A stretch of 64,000 nt of DNA from Excoecaria cochinchinensis (GCA_947683425.1 CANTUQ010000003.1:186001-250000), one strand, 5' to 3'. Counted from the stretch's first letter, positions 22,062-34,772 are shown. Notes: a model not told the origin generated them from the letters alone. Numbers and translations: made by a program.

Positions 22062-23187
22062 ATGGTGAAATTAGGCGGTGTTGTTATTTGTCTATTGGTT
22101 GTTTCTATTGATGTAGTTGCTGGTATTATAGGTATACAAGCAGAAATTGCACAAAACAAGGTATTTCTTTTCTGATTTATATTATTTTACATTTTTTTTT
22201 CTTTTATGATGAATCTTAGTTTAGTAATGATTTTTAATTTGCAATATATATCAGGTTAAGCATTTAAGGCTGTGGATATTTGAGTGTAGAGACCCAAGTC
22301 AGGATGCTTTCAAATTAGGATTAGCAGCAGCAGCACTATTAGGGTTAGCACATGTTCTAGCAAATTTGTTAGGAGGGTGCATGTGTATTTGTTCTCAAGA
22401 TGAGCTTCAAAGAGCTTCCCCTAATAAGCAGCTTTCTCTCGCTTGCTTCCTTTTTACCTGGTATGTATTTTCTCTTTACTTAAGTTCTAACTATAGGCAA
22501 ATTTCATTAAATAAAACAGACGTACAACGAGTAGATAATTCTGACTCGGTTAATCTCAAACGCTCAGCCATGCAGAGGCTTTAGATTCACATTATAGCTT
22601 TAGGAGAAGGTAAATTTTAAATTTCATATAAGTATTAATTAGAGATTCTTGAAGATTTCTTTTACAGACGCTCATGCAGCCAAGCCAACATTGTGGCCAC
22701 TTAAAAAAAATTGAGTAGCAAAATAATTATCAAATCAAGCATGGCACTAGTTAGTATTTAAGTTAATGTTGACCCATTGTCAAAAATAAATAAATAAAAT
22801 AAAATAAATTAATTTTGATCCAGATTAATAAGGATAAAAATGTAATTTGCTTATGTGAGACAAGGCTATATAACAATTATGGTATATGAAAAACTATATA
22901 TAATATAGATAATACTTTTACGGAGACTAGTTATTAATTTGTATTACACTAATCAGAAATTTCTTGTTTAAACATGATTCATTAGATTGTTTATGGATTA
23001 AATCAATGGCATGTTGTCACCTAAAAAAAATTATACAAATGGCTATTATGGGAAAGTGACATTTAAAAAAAAAAAAAAAACTTTTTACTTTTTTTGATAA
23101 TAAACTCATAATTTGGATCAGAACTAATTTCTTGGACCCAATTTAGAAAATAATTTTTCATAATTATTTATCTCAAGGTTAAGCCCT

Positions 23188-23232
<45 letters not shown>

Positions 23233-23512
23233 ATCCGATTTTGAGTAAAAAAAATTATATATAACGAATTTTTACATGGGATTATGATGTTGATACTTCA
23301 TTAGATATAATTGTGTAATCAGGATAATATTAGCCGTTGGATTGTCGATGCTGGTGATCGGTACCTTGTCAAATAACAAGTCAAGGGCTTCTTGTGGATT
23401 CACACACCATCATTTTCTTTCGATTGGGGGTATTTTGTGCTTTGTTCATGGCCTGTTTTGTGTTGCATATTACGTTTCTGCCGCTGCTGCACAAAGCGAA
23501 GAAGGAAAGTAG
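22062..23512 (+). CDS. DUF1218 family membrane protein (modifying-wall-lignin-like)
   Basis: Three exons: 22062-22160, 22255-22460 and 23323-23512, with introns 22161-22254 (GTATTT...TATATCAG) and 22461-23322 (GTATGT...TAATCAG). The spliced frame is 495 bp, 164 aa, with no internal stop. The protein starts MVKLGGVVICLLVVSIDVVAG (signal/first membrane segment), then KHLRLWIFECRDPS, a second hydrophobic helix (LGLAAAALLGLAHVLANLL), a Cys-rich GGCMCICSQDE loop, a third (IILAVGLSMLVIGTLS), SRASCGFTHHHFLSIGG, and a last helix ending CVAYYVSAAAA. Four membrane spans and conserved cysteines fit DUF1218; some Arabidopsis members (MWL1/2) affect secondary-wall lignin. TATA at 21981. It looks intact and is the only host gene recognised in the window. 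The exact role of this copy is not known. Confidence 0.9.
23190..23227. repeat. (TA)n microsatellite in intron 2 of the DUF1218 gene
   Basis: An uninterrupted TA run of about 18 units lies 96 bp before the intron 2 acceptor. Confidence 0.9.
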
Positions 23513-24044
23513 GACCATGGAAGCTCCATCAACATTATCCTTCATTTTATTTTTTTATTTTTTATTTTTTTAAAATGAAGGTAGGCAGCGCAGCAAGCCT
23601 AGGCAGGCATAGTAAAACAGTGTCCAGCAAAACCCGTTCCTATAGTATCCCATCTTTGTTTATTTATTTTTTTCTCTTTTAAAAGTTGGGATGGTTGGCG
23701 TCTCTTGACTTCACTTCCAATAATCCAAAATGTAATATATACATAATGTGAAAATGAAATAGACTCGCCATTAGGTGCAACTAATAATAGTATAAATTGT
23801 CATAAGCATTTTATAAATGATAGAGGCTTTTAACCACTGGCGACAACCAGATTTTTCCAATTGTTATAGACTTTTAACAACCGATTTGGATTTTTAACAA
23901 CAGAATTTGTCTTCGTTAAAGAATATATATATATATATATATATATATACATTCGTAATATATTATATATTAATTATATTATTATTATTATTATTATTGT
24001 AATATAATAATAATAAATAGAATTTTATGATTGGTTTAGAGGCC
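23513..24044. other. Intergenic DNA downstream of the DUF1218 gene
   Basis: 3' UTR and AT-rich spacer with microsatellites: (TA)n at about 23925-23949 and (ATT)n at about 23975-24015. No gene is seen. It ends at the CACTA terminus. Confidence 0.6.
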
Positions 24045-24057
24045 CACTACAAGAAAA

Positions 24058-25290
24058 CTGGAAAATAGAGACCGAAAAATAGAGACTGAAATTTTTCCGT
24101 CTTTAAATAGAGACGGAAAACAGATTCCGTCTCTAAATAGAGACGGAAAAATGTTTCCGTCTCTAAATAGAGACGGAAAAATTCGGTCTCTATTTTTCCG
24201 TCTCAAATTTTGGCGGGATGACTTCACGCCAAAATTTGAGACCGAAATTAGAGACGGACAATTTTTTGGTCTCTAAATAGAGACCGAAATAATTTTCGGT
24301 CTCTATTTTAGAGACCAAAAATTATTCTCCGTCTCTATTTAGAGACGGAAAAAATTCGGTCTCTATTTAGAGACGGATTTTATTTTCCGTCTCTAAATTT
24401 AGAGACCGAAAACAATTTTCGTCTCTATTTAGAGACGGACTATTATTTCGGTCTTTATTTTAGAGACCAAAAAATTAGTTGGTCTCAAAAAAATAGAGAC
24501 GGTAATTGAATTCGGTCTCTATTTAGAGGAGAAATTTTAGTGCGGTTTCTAAATAAAGACGGAAAATTATATTCCGTCTCTATTTTAGGAATATTCCATT
24601 CTTTTCCTTCTCTCATTCTTTTTATATATTATTTATTTCATATTTTGTTGTAGTTTGTTGTTAATTAATTAGTTTAATGTAGTTTAATATGTTGGTTAAT
24701 TAGTTTAATGTAGTTTAATATGTTCCAATTTAATTTGTTTCAATTATATACTTTGTTGTATTTTAATATGTAAATTAATTATATTAATGTTTAATATGTT
24801 GGTTAATACAAATTAATATTTAATTTAATTTGTAATTAAATTTGTTCTAATATGTTTTACTATATTGTATGATTTGAATATATTGCAATTCGGTATCTAA
24901 ATAAAGAGTCTCTAATTTAGAAACCGATTATGAATATGGTCTCTAATCTAATTAGAGACCGAATATTTTTTCAGTCTCTAAATAGAGACAGAAAAAATAT
25001 TCAGTCTCTGAAAATAGAGACCGAAAAAATATTCGGTCTCTAATTAGAGACCGAATATTTTGTCGGTCTCTAAAATAGAGACCGAATAAATATTCGGTCT
25101 CTATTTTAGAGACCGATTATGTATTCGGTCTCTAAATAGAGACCGAATAAATATTCGGTCTCTATTTTAGAGACCGATTATGTATTCGGTCTCTAAATAG
25201 AGCCCGAATAAATATTCGGTCTCTATTTTAGAGACCGATTATGTATTCGGTCTCTAATTAGAGACCGAATAAATTTTCGGTCTCTAATTT
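24058..25290. repeat. CACTA left subterminal inverted-repeat arrays
   Basis: Two arrays (24058-24590 and 24890-25290) separated by AT-rich DNA. The unit is TAGAGACGGA or TAGAGACCGA and its complement TCCGTCTCTA / TCGGTCTCTA, alternating in orientation so that neighbours can pair as hairpins. The outer array mixes CGGA and CCGA forms; the inner array (25020-25285) is almost only the CCGA form with a regular ATTCGGTCTCTA spacing. Such units are the expected binding sites for TNPA. Confidence 0.92.
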
Positions 25291-25641
25291 TCGGGATTTA
25301 ATTTGTTCACTGTGCCCTCTTCTTTACAAAAACCCTTCTCTTTCATTTTCCCCTTCCCGCCCCCATCTCCGATTCGCCGCCTCCCCACTCCGGTGCCACA
25401 GGTGTCCGTCTTCCCACCTCCGGCGTCGCCCAGCTCCGTCCGCCGCCTCCCCTCCCCTCCGGCCCCCCTCCGCTCCCCTCCTTCCTCCCTTCTCTCCTTC
25501 TTCCCCCTCCCTTTCTTCCCTGGGATCGTTGTGCTCCCTGCCGGAGCGCCGCTTCCTCCCCGCCGGCGGCCAGTCCTTCTTTCTCCACCTTCGACGCCGC
25601 TGCTCCCCCCGACGCCGTCGCCGGGCAGATCTGCCATTTGA
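25290..25641 (+). other. Probable 5' leader exon of the CACTA transcript
   Basis: C-rich, TC-rich sequence follows the subterminal array and ends at a donor-like GAG/GTAATT near 25642. It is unlike the AT-rich rest of the element. A frame of 112 aa is open but Pro/Ser/Arg-rich and low in complexity on both strands, so I treat it as untranslated leader rather than protein. Confidence 0.4.
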
Positions 25642-27942
25642 GGTAATTTTTTTTCTGCCATTTCTCTGTTTTTCGTTTGGTAATTTATTTATGTGTATTT
25701 GTTCATCCTTTTCTTTAGATGATTATGAGTATACCAGTCACAAGGGTTATAGAGCACAGCTGCAAATTAAAAATTTTTAATTGAAAAATATAATTTCAGA
25801 CATAAATTCTCCCTGCATAGGACACAAAACTTTTAGAGGATGTCAAATTTCAAAATAGCTTTTATAGAAATGGTGAGAATTCAAAAGTTTTGGCGTGCCA
25901 AAGGTCCACTCCTGGATACTCATGTTATTTTAAATAATAGAAATTGTACCTCTTTATCCTGTGATTGTTAATTTGAGCCGGTTTCTCTTAAAAAGCCATA
26001 TATATAAAATTAATATGCGATGGGGAAAGTAAAGCATGATTGGGCTTAATATTCTGTAGGCTCAGATTTATTTTGGCTTAATACTGTGGGGAAAGTTTTA
26101 ATTTATTGAAATTAAAGAGAAAAGATGAATTAGTGGACAAAAAAAAGTTGGTGAAAGATGCCAAACTGTAATGCATATTTATATATATACTGTGGGGAGA
26201 CCCATCACTCTCAAATTATCCTTTATTTAACCCCAAAACATGGAATACCATATGATTAATTAATTAAGCTCCATAATAATTCTGTTATACTTTTTAAAAT
26301 TATGCGAGTGGAAAGTCATATTCTAAATGGAATTTAATTTTGCAAGGAGAAAACATATATATCTACTTAGAAAATAGATTCATTTATTTTTCAAGCACAT
26401 ATGGAACTACAGTACAAATTAAGAATTAGTAGTAATTGATTTCTTATGGTAGCACACTTCCACTAATGCTACTAAATATTTTGAACACAGTTAATAGAAC
26501 TAGATATGTGATTCTAATTTGCCCAGGAATATTAGGAGTGTCCAAGGTCATGGTCGGTGAAACTGGCAACAAAAATCAATTATTCAAACATTACATATAA
26601 GACAAAAAAGAGTGAACAACCAACTATCATAAATAAATATGACAACCACATCAATGAAAACATTTTGCAAAATATGGGTAATAATTGTTACAATTGCTAT
26701 GCAATGATAATTTCACATATGCCGTAATATTTTAATATAATAAATATATAAACATGGAAAATTTCAAAACAGTTGAATAAATGAGTATACAAGTAATAAA
26801 TATATATATACCACACATTAATAAGTATCATAAATGTAAAAGAATAGAAGATAACTCATATTAAGACCTCACTTTTAACCTACCCATCAACTGCTAATGC
26901 CATTCTTTTATATGCTAATCATCAATAACAACTTGTAGATGGAGCTATTGCATACTGTCTGTCCACCACCTCTATAAGCTTGTTGGCTATGGCACTTGCA
27001 TAAAAAAGTAAATAAATAGATAAAAATAAAAAAGTATGGAACAAGGTTTTGAGTTTTTAAACTATAATGCAAATTGTAGTTAGTTTACATTAGACATTTT
27101 CATATTTGCTTACTTTACCATTATATAAATGTTTTATATATCTAAATTATGATTTATTTGTCATTGCATGTACCTACGACAACTGTGCTCGGGTCGGCGT
27201 TAACCTGTTGTAGGTGCCGAACAGGCGCAGCTTACCGACAGTTTTGCTCGAGGTAAGTGTGTTATGTATTAAAAATATATTTTTGAAAATGTATTAAACT
27301 TGGTTATGAATTTTCAATGGCATCTACATGTTTGAGATGTGTTGTTTTAATGAGATAAAGATGTGTACGTCATTGTCATGTTGTAATTCGACATTAATAA
27401 CTATGCAATTATTCAAGATACCGTAATAATAGCATATGATTTTGAGGGATAATTTCACAACTTTTGATGATGAAGTTATCCGTTAGATTTCGATGATTGA
27501 GGTGGATGGGAAAATTTTTTATTGCATTGATTTTGTTTTGGAGTTGCGATTGGTTGACATTTTATCGAAGTGTTTAATTTGCTACTGTTTGGCAGGGGGG
27601 ATATGGACCCGTATAGGGGAAATTCTGTCCATTTTGTTTCAAAATTTTTATGAAATTAATTTGGAAAAATGAATGAATGTCAGTATTAATTGAATTACAT
27701 GTACAAATAATAATTGATGTGCCGGTTTTTTATTCGATACGTGCCTCTTGATGGTTCTGTGTATATAAATGTTACGATTTTTATGACCTGCGTATTATTT
27801 ATCATGCTAATAATTATGTAACACTAATTATGGATTAAAGTCAAATAGTAGGTTGGAGAATTGAGTTGAAATAAAATACAATAATTGACTCGTGATGGTA
27901 CTAACTTCGACCTTATGATGCTTACTAAGCAGTTTCACATTA
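25642..27942 (+). other. CACTA internal region before TNPD, no gene seen
   Basis: AT-rich DNA, probably the long leader intron. A small GC-richer island at 27170-27258, with CTACGACAACTG...CAGTTTTGC inverted similarity, could be a short exon, but I cannot support one. Confidence 0.4.
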
Positions 27943-30900
27943 ATGAGCAATATGGACAGAAGTTGGATGTATAGAAGAATAACACCAGATAGGTATATTA
28001 ATTTAGAGTTTGCTGAAGGAGTTCAGCACTTTATTGAATACGCAAGCTCCCAACCTGCATACATGGACGGTTTAAAAATTAGATGTCCATGCAAGAAGTG
28101 CAAACACAGGGGCTATCTTCCAACGGATGAGGTGCAACTCCATTTACTAAAAAAGGGATTTGTGCCCAATTATTTTGAATGGACAAGGCATGGAGAGCCA
28201 TTAATTAGTAGCACGTCTAGAAGTGCGGAAGTGGGATCGGGTGTTATTGGATCCGAAGTTTAAGGGGGGCCATATGTTATGAATACCAATACTTGTGATA
28301 CAGAGAATCCATATGTTCAAATGGTTTTTGACGCAGCTGGAACTTCATTTCAGCCCAATTTAGGCAGTGTCGAAGAGGAACCGAACCCAGATGCCAGTAA
28401 TTTTTTCAATTTACTTAATGCAGCTGACCAGGAATTATGGCCCGGATGTGATAATATGACACAACTGGGATCAGTTGCTCGAATTTTAAACATTAAATCC
28501 GAAGGTCATATTTCCGATCAAAGTTTGAATGAAATCCTGTCGTGGTACAATGACTCCTTACCGACGGACAATAATATGGTTGACAGTTTCTATGAAATGA
28601 AGAAGTTACTTCAGGGTCTTGGTTTGCCAGTTGAAAAAATTGATTGTTGTCGGCTAGGATGTATGATTTTCTGGGGGAATGATGTGGAATTAAGGAGTTG
28701 CAAATTTTGTAATCAACCGAGATTCAAGCCAGCCAATTCTAATAGGAAGCATAAATTAGTGCCATGGAAACGGATGTATTATTTTCCTATTACTCCAAGA
28801 CTTCAGAGGTTGTATTCGTCAGATGTGACGGCATCTCACATGAGGTGGCATAATGAACATGAACAGATAGATGGAGTAATGACCCATCCGTCGGACGCCG
28901 TTGCATGGAAACATTTTGACGACATTCACCCAGATTTTGCTTCTGAAAGTAGAAATGTGCGGCTGGGTTTAAGTACAGATGGTTTTCAACCTTTTGGGCA
29001 ATCAGGCCAACAATACTCATCATGGCCAATCATATTAATTCTGTATAATTTGCCTCCGTGGATGTGCATGAAAGAGGCTTACATGTTTTTGACAGTAATT
29101 GTGCCGGGTCCTAAGAATCCAAAGCAAGGGATTGATGTCTTCCTCCAACCATTAATTTCCGAATTGCTTCAATTATGGGAAGTCGGTGTGCTCACATATG
29201 ACGTGTCCCTAAAACAAAATTTCAGGATGAGAGCATCTTTGATGTGGACTGTTAGTGATTTTCCTGCATATGCTATGCTGTCAGGTTGGAGCACAGCTGG
29301 AAAATTGGCTTGCCCTTACTGTGGAAATGATTTCGATGCGTTTTATCTTACTAATGGGTGTAAAATATCGTGGTTTGATAATCACCGAAAATTTCTCCCT
29401 CCAAATCACCCATTTAGACGTAATAAATAGAGATTTCTTAAGAATAAAGTTGTCCTCGCATCTCCTCCACGTAATAGATCTGGTGAGGAAATTTTGCAAG
29501 AGATTGAGGAATTGGGGTTGATGAAAGTGACAGAAGTTGAAGCTGAAGAAGTCAATAGTAGCATTTCGAAAAATTTTGGGTGGAGGAAACGTAGTATATT
29601 TTGGGATTTGCCGTATTGGAAGACGAATATAATAAGACATAATCTAGACGTGATGCATATAGAAAAAAATGTTTTCGACAATATTTTCAATACAATAATG
29701 AATATTGAAGGGAGGAGCAAAGACAATGCAAAGTCACGGGCCGATTTGAAATTATACTGCAAAAGAAACGAGTTAGATAGGGATTTCCGAACGGGTAAAT
29801 ATCCAAAGGCCTGTTATACTTTGGACAGAAGACAAAAAGAAGTGTTATCTGATTGGTTGAGAGATCTAAAATTCCCGGATGGATATGTTTCAAACTTAGC
29901 GAGGTGTGTTGATATGAGAAAGTTCAAATTGTTCGGAATGAAAAGCCATGATTGCCACGTATTCATGCAAAGGCTGATGCCGGTTGCTTTTCGTGAATTG
30001 TTGCCTCCTAAAGTTTGGGAGGCAATAACTGAATTAAGCTTATTTTTTAAAAGCTTGACTTCCAATGAGATTACGATAGCTGAAATGGAAAAACTGGAAG
30101 GAGAAATTTCGGTAATCATTTGCAAGTTGGAGGGAATATTTCCACCGAGCTTTTTTGATGTAATGGAGCATTTACCGGTACATTTAGCACATGAGGCCAA
30201 ACTGGCAGGACTCGTTCAGTATCGATGGATGTATCCATTTGAAAGGTAAATGCCGTCTCTATTGAATTATATATACATTGAGGTTCATAATTTGTTAGAC
30301 TGTTGTTAACGTGATTACCACTTTGGATATGTAGGTATTTGTATCATTTGAAAAAAAATGTTAAGAATAAAGCTTGAGTTGAAGGTTCAATATGCAATGC
30401 GTACTTAGTTGAAGAAGCAAGTACATTTTGTTCTCATTACTTTGAGCCGCATGTTAGCACAAGACGCCGAAAACTTCCTCGCAATGACGATGGTGGCGAA
30501 ACAAGTGCCAATGATGGAAACTTACGGATATTCACATATCCTGGTCGATTGCATGGACGTGCTATCAGAAGAATGCTTACAGATGATGAACTAGATGCTG
30601 CACATGGTTATATCTTACTGAATTGCGAAGAAATTCAACCATTTGTGCAGTAAGTGTAATTGCGCGTTTGATGTTGATAATTTGTTAATTGCAACGAAAA
30701 TGGATATGTATTTACTATTGTGGTTGGATGCAGTTTCTATGAGGAATGGTTACGGGAGCTTATGCCGCATATAACGCAAAATGATATCAACAAGGAAGTC
30801 GATTAGCACTTCCCTTCGTGATTCAAGACATATGTAAGTTTTGATTGCAAACATGGATTACCTCCCTTACAAATTATATTACGTAAATGGATTAAATGAC

Positions 30901-31639
30901 AAGTTACAATTTCGTTCTGTAGGCGTCACAACATCCAATTGAAAATAATTTCATCTACGATGTTGCAAAGGGACCTCTGCGGACTGTTAAATCTTACCCG
31001 GTTTATTTTGTCAACGGCTTCAGATACCATACACAATCGCATGGTTGCAATAGGGCAACTAAAAACAGTGGAGTTTGCATTAAGGGAGAATTGATGGACT
31101 ATTACGGTGACATTACAGAGATCCTTGAAATTGAATATCCTGCTTTGCCAATAAAACATTGTGTGCTTTTTAAGTGCAAGTGGTATGATCCTACACCCAA
31201 TGTCGGAATCAGAGTGCAAGCCGCCTACAACTTAGTCGAAATTAATAAAAGAAGGCGACTTGCTAATTTTGAGCCTTTCGTGTTGGCCATGCAAGCAGTT
31301 CAGGTGTATTACCTCCCTTTTCCTAGCCTTAGACGGGATAAAATGGATTGGTTGGCAGTTTGCAAGGTTAAACCCAGGGGCATATATGAGATGAAAGCAA
31401 CAAGACAAAATAAACGAATTGACAGCGAGGCCTTTCAGGAAGAGGAAGTGGAGGGTCATGAAATAAATGAAAGCTTGCCATATCGGGATAATGAACCTTT
31501 GAATAGTGTGGACAATGAATTTGTTGACATTGGATCGGACGAGGAATCCAATTCCACATCGGAATTGGAAAGCGAGTTTGATTCTAATTATTCGGAAAAT
31601 GAAGATAATGGTGATAATAATGCAGATAATAGCGAATAA
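27943..31639 (+). pseudogene. CACTA transposase TNPD-like (Transposase_21), broken
   Basis: The start MSNMDRSWMYRR at 27943 opens a transposase-associated domain with a Cys cluster (IRCPCKKCKHRGYLPTDE). The Transposase_21 (TNP2) core follows at 28279-30246: GCMIFWGNDVELRSCKFCNQ, VRLGLSTDGFQPFG (with the catalytic-type STDGF) and NIIRHNLDVMHIEKNV. The C-terminal DUF4218/DUF4216-like parts are at 30334-31639 (HYFEPHVSTRRRK; YYGDITEILEIEYP), split by introns at about 30247-30333, 30651-30733 and 30828-30922. Stops break the frame at 28261, 29428, 30376, 30805 and about 30820. The protein ends in an acidic tail at 31637. TNPD would cut the element ends; this copy looks dead. Confidence 0.9.
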
Positions 31640-31801
31640 TTATTCGCCCATGTGAGTAAAACCCATAATTTTAATATAATTAGTTAATTTATGTTTCAAT
31701 TAACTTACATATGGTAGACATTTGCATTATTGATTGTGTTAATCATCTATACGTAATAATTTAATTGCTAATTATGATTGTGAATATTTTCAGGACAAAA
31801 C

Positions 31802-34074
31802 ATGAATAACAAGAGGCGGGCGGGATCGATGCCACCTCCCAGGGCCAGGATGCGCATGTCCACATTAGGAGCGGACAGTCAAGGGGAGGGAACATCTCCT
31901 ACATCAGCACCTCCCCATGTGGCCATGGCATCTTCGTTGCCAGTGCATCCAGCCCCGCAATCAACGGCTGCTACCACGTCTACCGAGGTGCCTAGTTCGG
32001 ATAATCAGTCAGAACCATCGCCGCGATCGCCTGACACTGTTGAAGGTCCATTGCCTGGTTCGGTTGGCGCTGACGGGCGGACGTATGTTGTCATTGCTGG
32101 CAAACAGTGAGTTACTAAATTTTCTGTTTTATTTTTACTCTGTAATAGTAAAATTCATCACACAATTACATTTTCTTTGTAATCCAGATTTATTCCCTCG
32201 GGTATATGCTCCCGCACGATGACTGGTTCATTCAAGGAAAGGTTTGAATTTAATGGGTTTTTGTGGAAAAATATATCACAGGAGATGAAGATGTTCTACT
32301 TCCAAGAGTTTAAGGTAAATAACTTATTTAAATTATTTCGACTGTGTGTATCTCTAATCTTTTATAATTTAAATTGTATAGTAATATTGGGAATATATAT
32401 ATCATGTTTAACCGTTTTTTTCTTTTAAATCCTGTAGAAAGCTATTTATTGGAATTCTTCAATCGATCACCTCGTTTACGGCGTGTGGGAGGGACGAGCA
32501 CGTGTTCGTTACAAGGGTTATCTTAATAAGTTGCACGCAAAAGGTGAACGCCCAAGGTTTATAAGTGAAGAGACTTGGGCAAACTGGATGCAGTACTGGT
32601 CATCAGCCGAAGCCGTTACCATCGCCGATCGGAATTCCACTAATAGGAGGGGAGGACCTGAGGGGCCTAGTGTTTCCTTACACACTGGAGGAACATTGTC
32701 TCATCGTGAGCATGCTGACAGACTTGTAAGTACTCAAATATTATTAGATACTTACTGCATTAATAATTTATTCACTGCAAGAGTTGCAATAGTTGATAAT
32801 AATCATATAGTTTGATTGAATGAAGGAGGATGGGCAATAAATTGTGTAAGGAGTTTGATATAGAATGTTGTGGGTGATAATATAAATGTAAATGTATTTT
32901 CTTGATGTTTGAAAAGGTGGTTTGTTATATATTTAGGGGAAATTCTGCCGAAATTTTATTAAATTATAGACAATTGTTATAGTGTCACGAATCATAATTG
33001 TATTATGTTTATTGCAACTCTTAATAATAATGATATAGTATGATTGAATGAAGGAGGATGGGCAATAAATTGTGTAAGGAGTTTGATATGGATTGTTGTG
33101 GGTGATAATATAAATGTAAATGTATTTTCTGGATGTTTGAACAGGTGGTTTGTTAAATATTTAGGGGAAATTTTGCCGAAATTTTATTAAATTATAGACA
33201 ATTGTTATAGTGTCACGAATCTTAATTGTATTATGTCTATTGCAACTCTTAATAATAATGATATAGTTTGATTGAATGAAGAAGGATGGGCAATAAATTG
33301 TGTCAGGAGTTTGAAATGTATAGGTAAATGTATTTTCGGACATTTTTGAACAGGAAGTTTGTTAAATATTTAGGGAAAACTCTGTCGAAATTTTATTAAA
33401 TTATAGACAAGTGTTATAGTGTTAAGAATCATAATTGTATTATGTCGGCGTTAAAATAACAATACATATCTCTATGTATTCTTGTTATGCATTAGGTTTG
33501 ATACAAACTTACAGACAAATCTGTCAATTAGTTTTTAACCTAAAAATTGTTTACAGCAGTCTACTATGGGCCGGCGACCTTATCCTCATGAGGTGTTTGT
33601 ACACACTCATACTCGGAAGCATGACGGTGTGACATTCGTCAGCGATCGTGCCAGACAAGTTCATGTATGCTAATTTCAAAACTTAATATTTAGTTTTGTA
33701 TAACTTATTAGTTTTATTTTACTATTACATAACAATTTTAATTACAGGAGCGAGTAGTTGAGAATCTTCAGAGGCAGCAGACGGACGGCGACAATATTGA
33801 TCACGCTCGAGTATATTATGAGGTTGTTGGTGGTCGGGATCGCCGTGGACGGGTATTCGGTTTGGGTTCCTACGCGAATGTTTGTTATTCGCATGCGTCA
33901 TCCTCCTCCACGGCTACAGCTAGTAGGCTTGCGGCAACTACAAATGAGGTCATTGAGCTTCGCGGGACGATCGACGTACTGATGGACCGTATTAATAAGT
34001 TAGAGGACTTCATTACTCGTAGATTACCTGCTGACCCGCCATCTACTGATCGTCCGCAGACTCCTCCACCTTAG
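31802..34074 (+). CDS. CACTA TNPA-like protein (plant transposase, Ptta/En/Spm family)
   Basis: Five exons: 31802-32106, 32188-32314, 32438-32725, 33557-33664 and 33748-34074, each with GT donor and AG acceptor. The joined frame is 1155 bp, 384 aa, with no stop. The N-terminus is Pro/Ser-rich and likely disordered. The middle has the Ptta/En/Spm signature region (HLVYGVWEGRARVRYKGYL; RFISEETWANWMQYW; GRRPYPHEVFVHTHTRKHDG; FVSDRARQVHERVVENL). The C-terminus has a short coiled coil (NEVIELRGTIDVLMDRINKL). In the En/Spm model TNPA binds the subterminal repeats and, with TNPD, brings the ends together; it can also modulate transcription. This reading frame appears intact while its partner TNPD is broken. 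Confidence 0.8.
32780..33440. repeat. 228-bp tandem repeat in TNPA intron 3
   Basis: The phrase GATTGAATGAAG recurs at 32814, 33042 and 33270, a constant 228-bp step. Each unit also carries GGGCAATAAATTGTGT and TTAGGGGAAATTCTGCC. The third unit has a small internal deletion. The array fills most of intron 3. Confidence 0.9.
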
Positions 34075-34274
34075 TTATTATTTTTGCACTTGTGTTTTTT
34101 TTATTTGTAATGTCACAAATACTTTTTATATATTATTAATACATTATAAAATACAATATTTTTAAATCTATTTATTGTTTATTAAATTTTTTTTCATTAC
34201 ATAAAATTAAGGAATTTTTAAATTTAACATTATTTATTCATTTTTGACATATTTAAAAAAAAATTGTATTTTAA

Positions 34275-34760
34275 AATTAGAGACGGAAAACTATTTTTCG
34301 TCTCTAAAATTAGAGACGGAAAATAGTTTTCCGTCTCTAAAAATAGAGACCGAAAAGTTTTTCCGTCTCTATTTTTAGAGACGGAAAGACGGTCTCCGTC
34401 TCTAAAAATAGAGACGAAAAACTGTTTTCCGTCTCTAAAAAATAGAGACGGAAAACTGTTTTTCGTCTCTAAAATTAGAGACCGAATATAAATTTCCGTC
34501 TCTATTTTTAGAGACGGAAAAACTTTTCGGTCTCTATTTTTAGAGACGAAAAACTGTTTTTCGTCTCTAAAATGCGCGTTCCGTCTCTATTTTTAGAGAC
34601 GGAAAACAGTTTTCCATCTCTAAAAATAGAGACGGAGCATTTTGGTCTCTAATTTTTAGAGACCGCCGAAATAGAGACGAAAATTTTTCGTCTCTATTTC
34701 CGTCTCTATTTTCGATTAGAGACCGAATTTCGTCTCTATTTTTCGTCTCTATTTTGTTTT
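34275..34760. repeat. CACTA right subterminal inverted-repeat array
   Basis: About 30 copies of TAGAGACGGA and its complement alternate in orientation every 15-25 bp up to the right terminus. It mirrors the left array, but the CGGA form dominates. Confidence 0.92.
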
Positions 34761-34772
34761 TTTCTTGTAGTG

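Larger units (their letters stand above)
24045..34772 (+). mobile_element. CACTA (En/Spm-type) DNA transposon, 10.7 kb
   Basis: The left end is CACTACAAGAAAACTGG and the right end is TTTTTTTCTTGTAGTG, a terminal inverted repeat with the diagnostic CACTA. Both ends carry arrays of subterminal repeats (AGAGACGGA and complements). Inside lie a TNPD/Transposase_21-type gene (27943-31639) and a TNPA-type gene (31802-34074) in the same direction, the standard En/Spm layout. The three bases outside are GCC on the left and AGG on the right, so no clear 3-bp target duplication is visible. The TNPD gene has stops, so this copy is not expected to move by itself. Confidence 0.92.

Noticed and set aside
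25284..25661. Pro-rich ORF (112 aa) and Gly/Arg-rich antisense ORF (125 aa) in the CACTA element
   Set aside because: Both are translations of one CT-rich leader; no conserved motif, and the sequence ends at a splice-donor-like site, so untranslated exon is the simpler reading.
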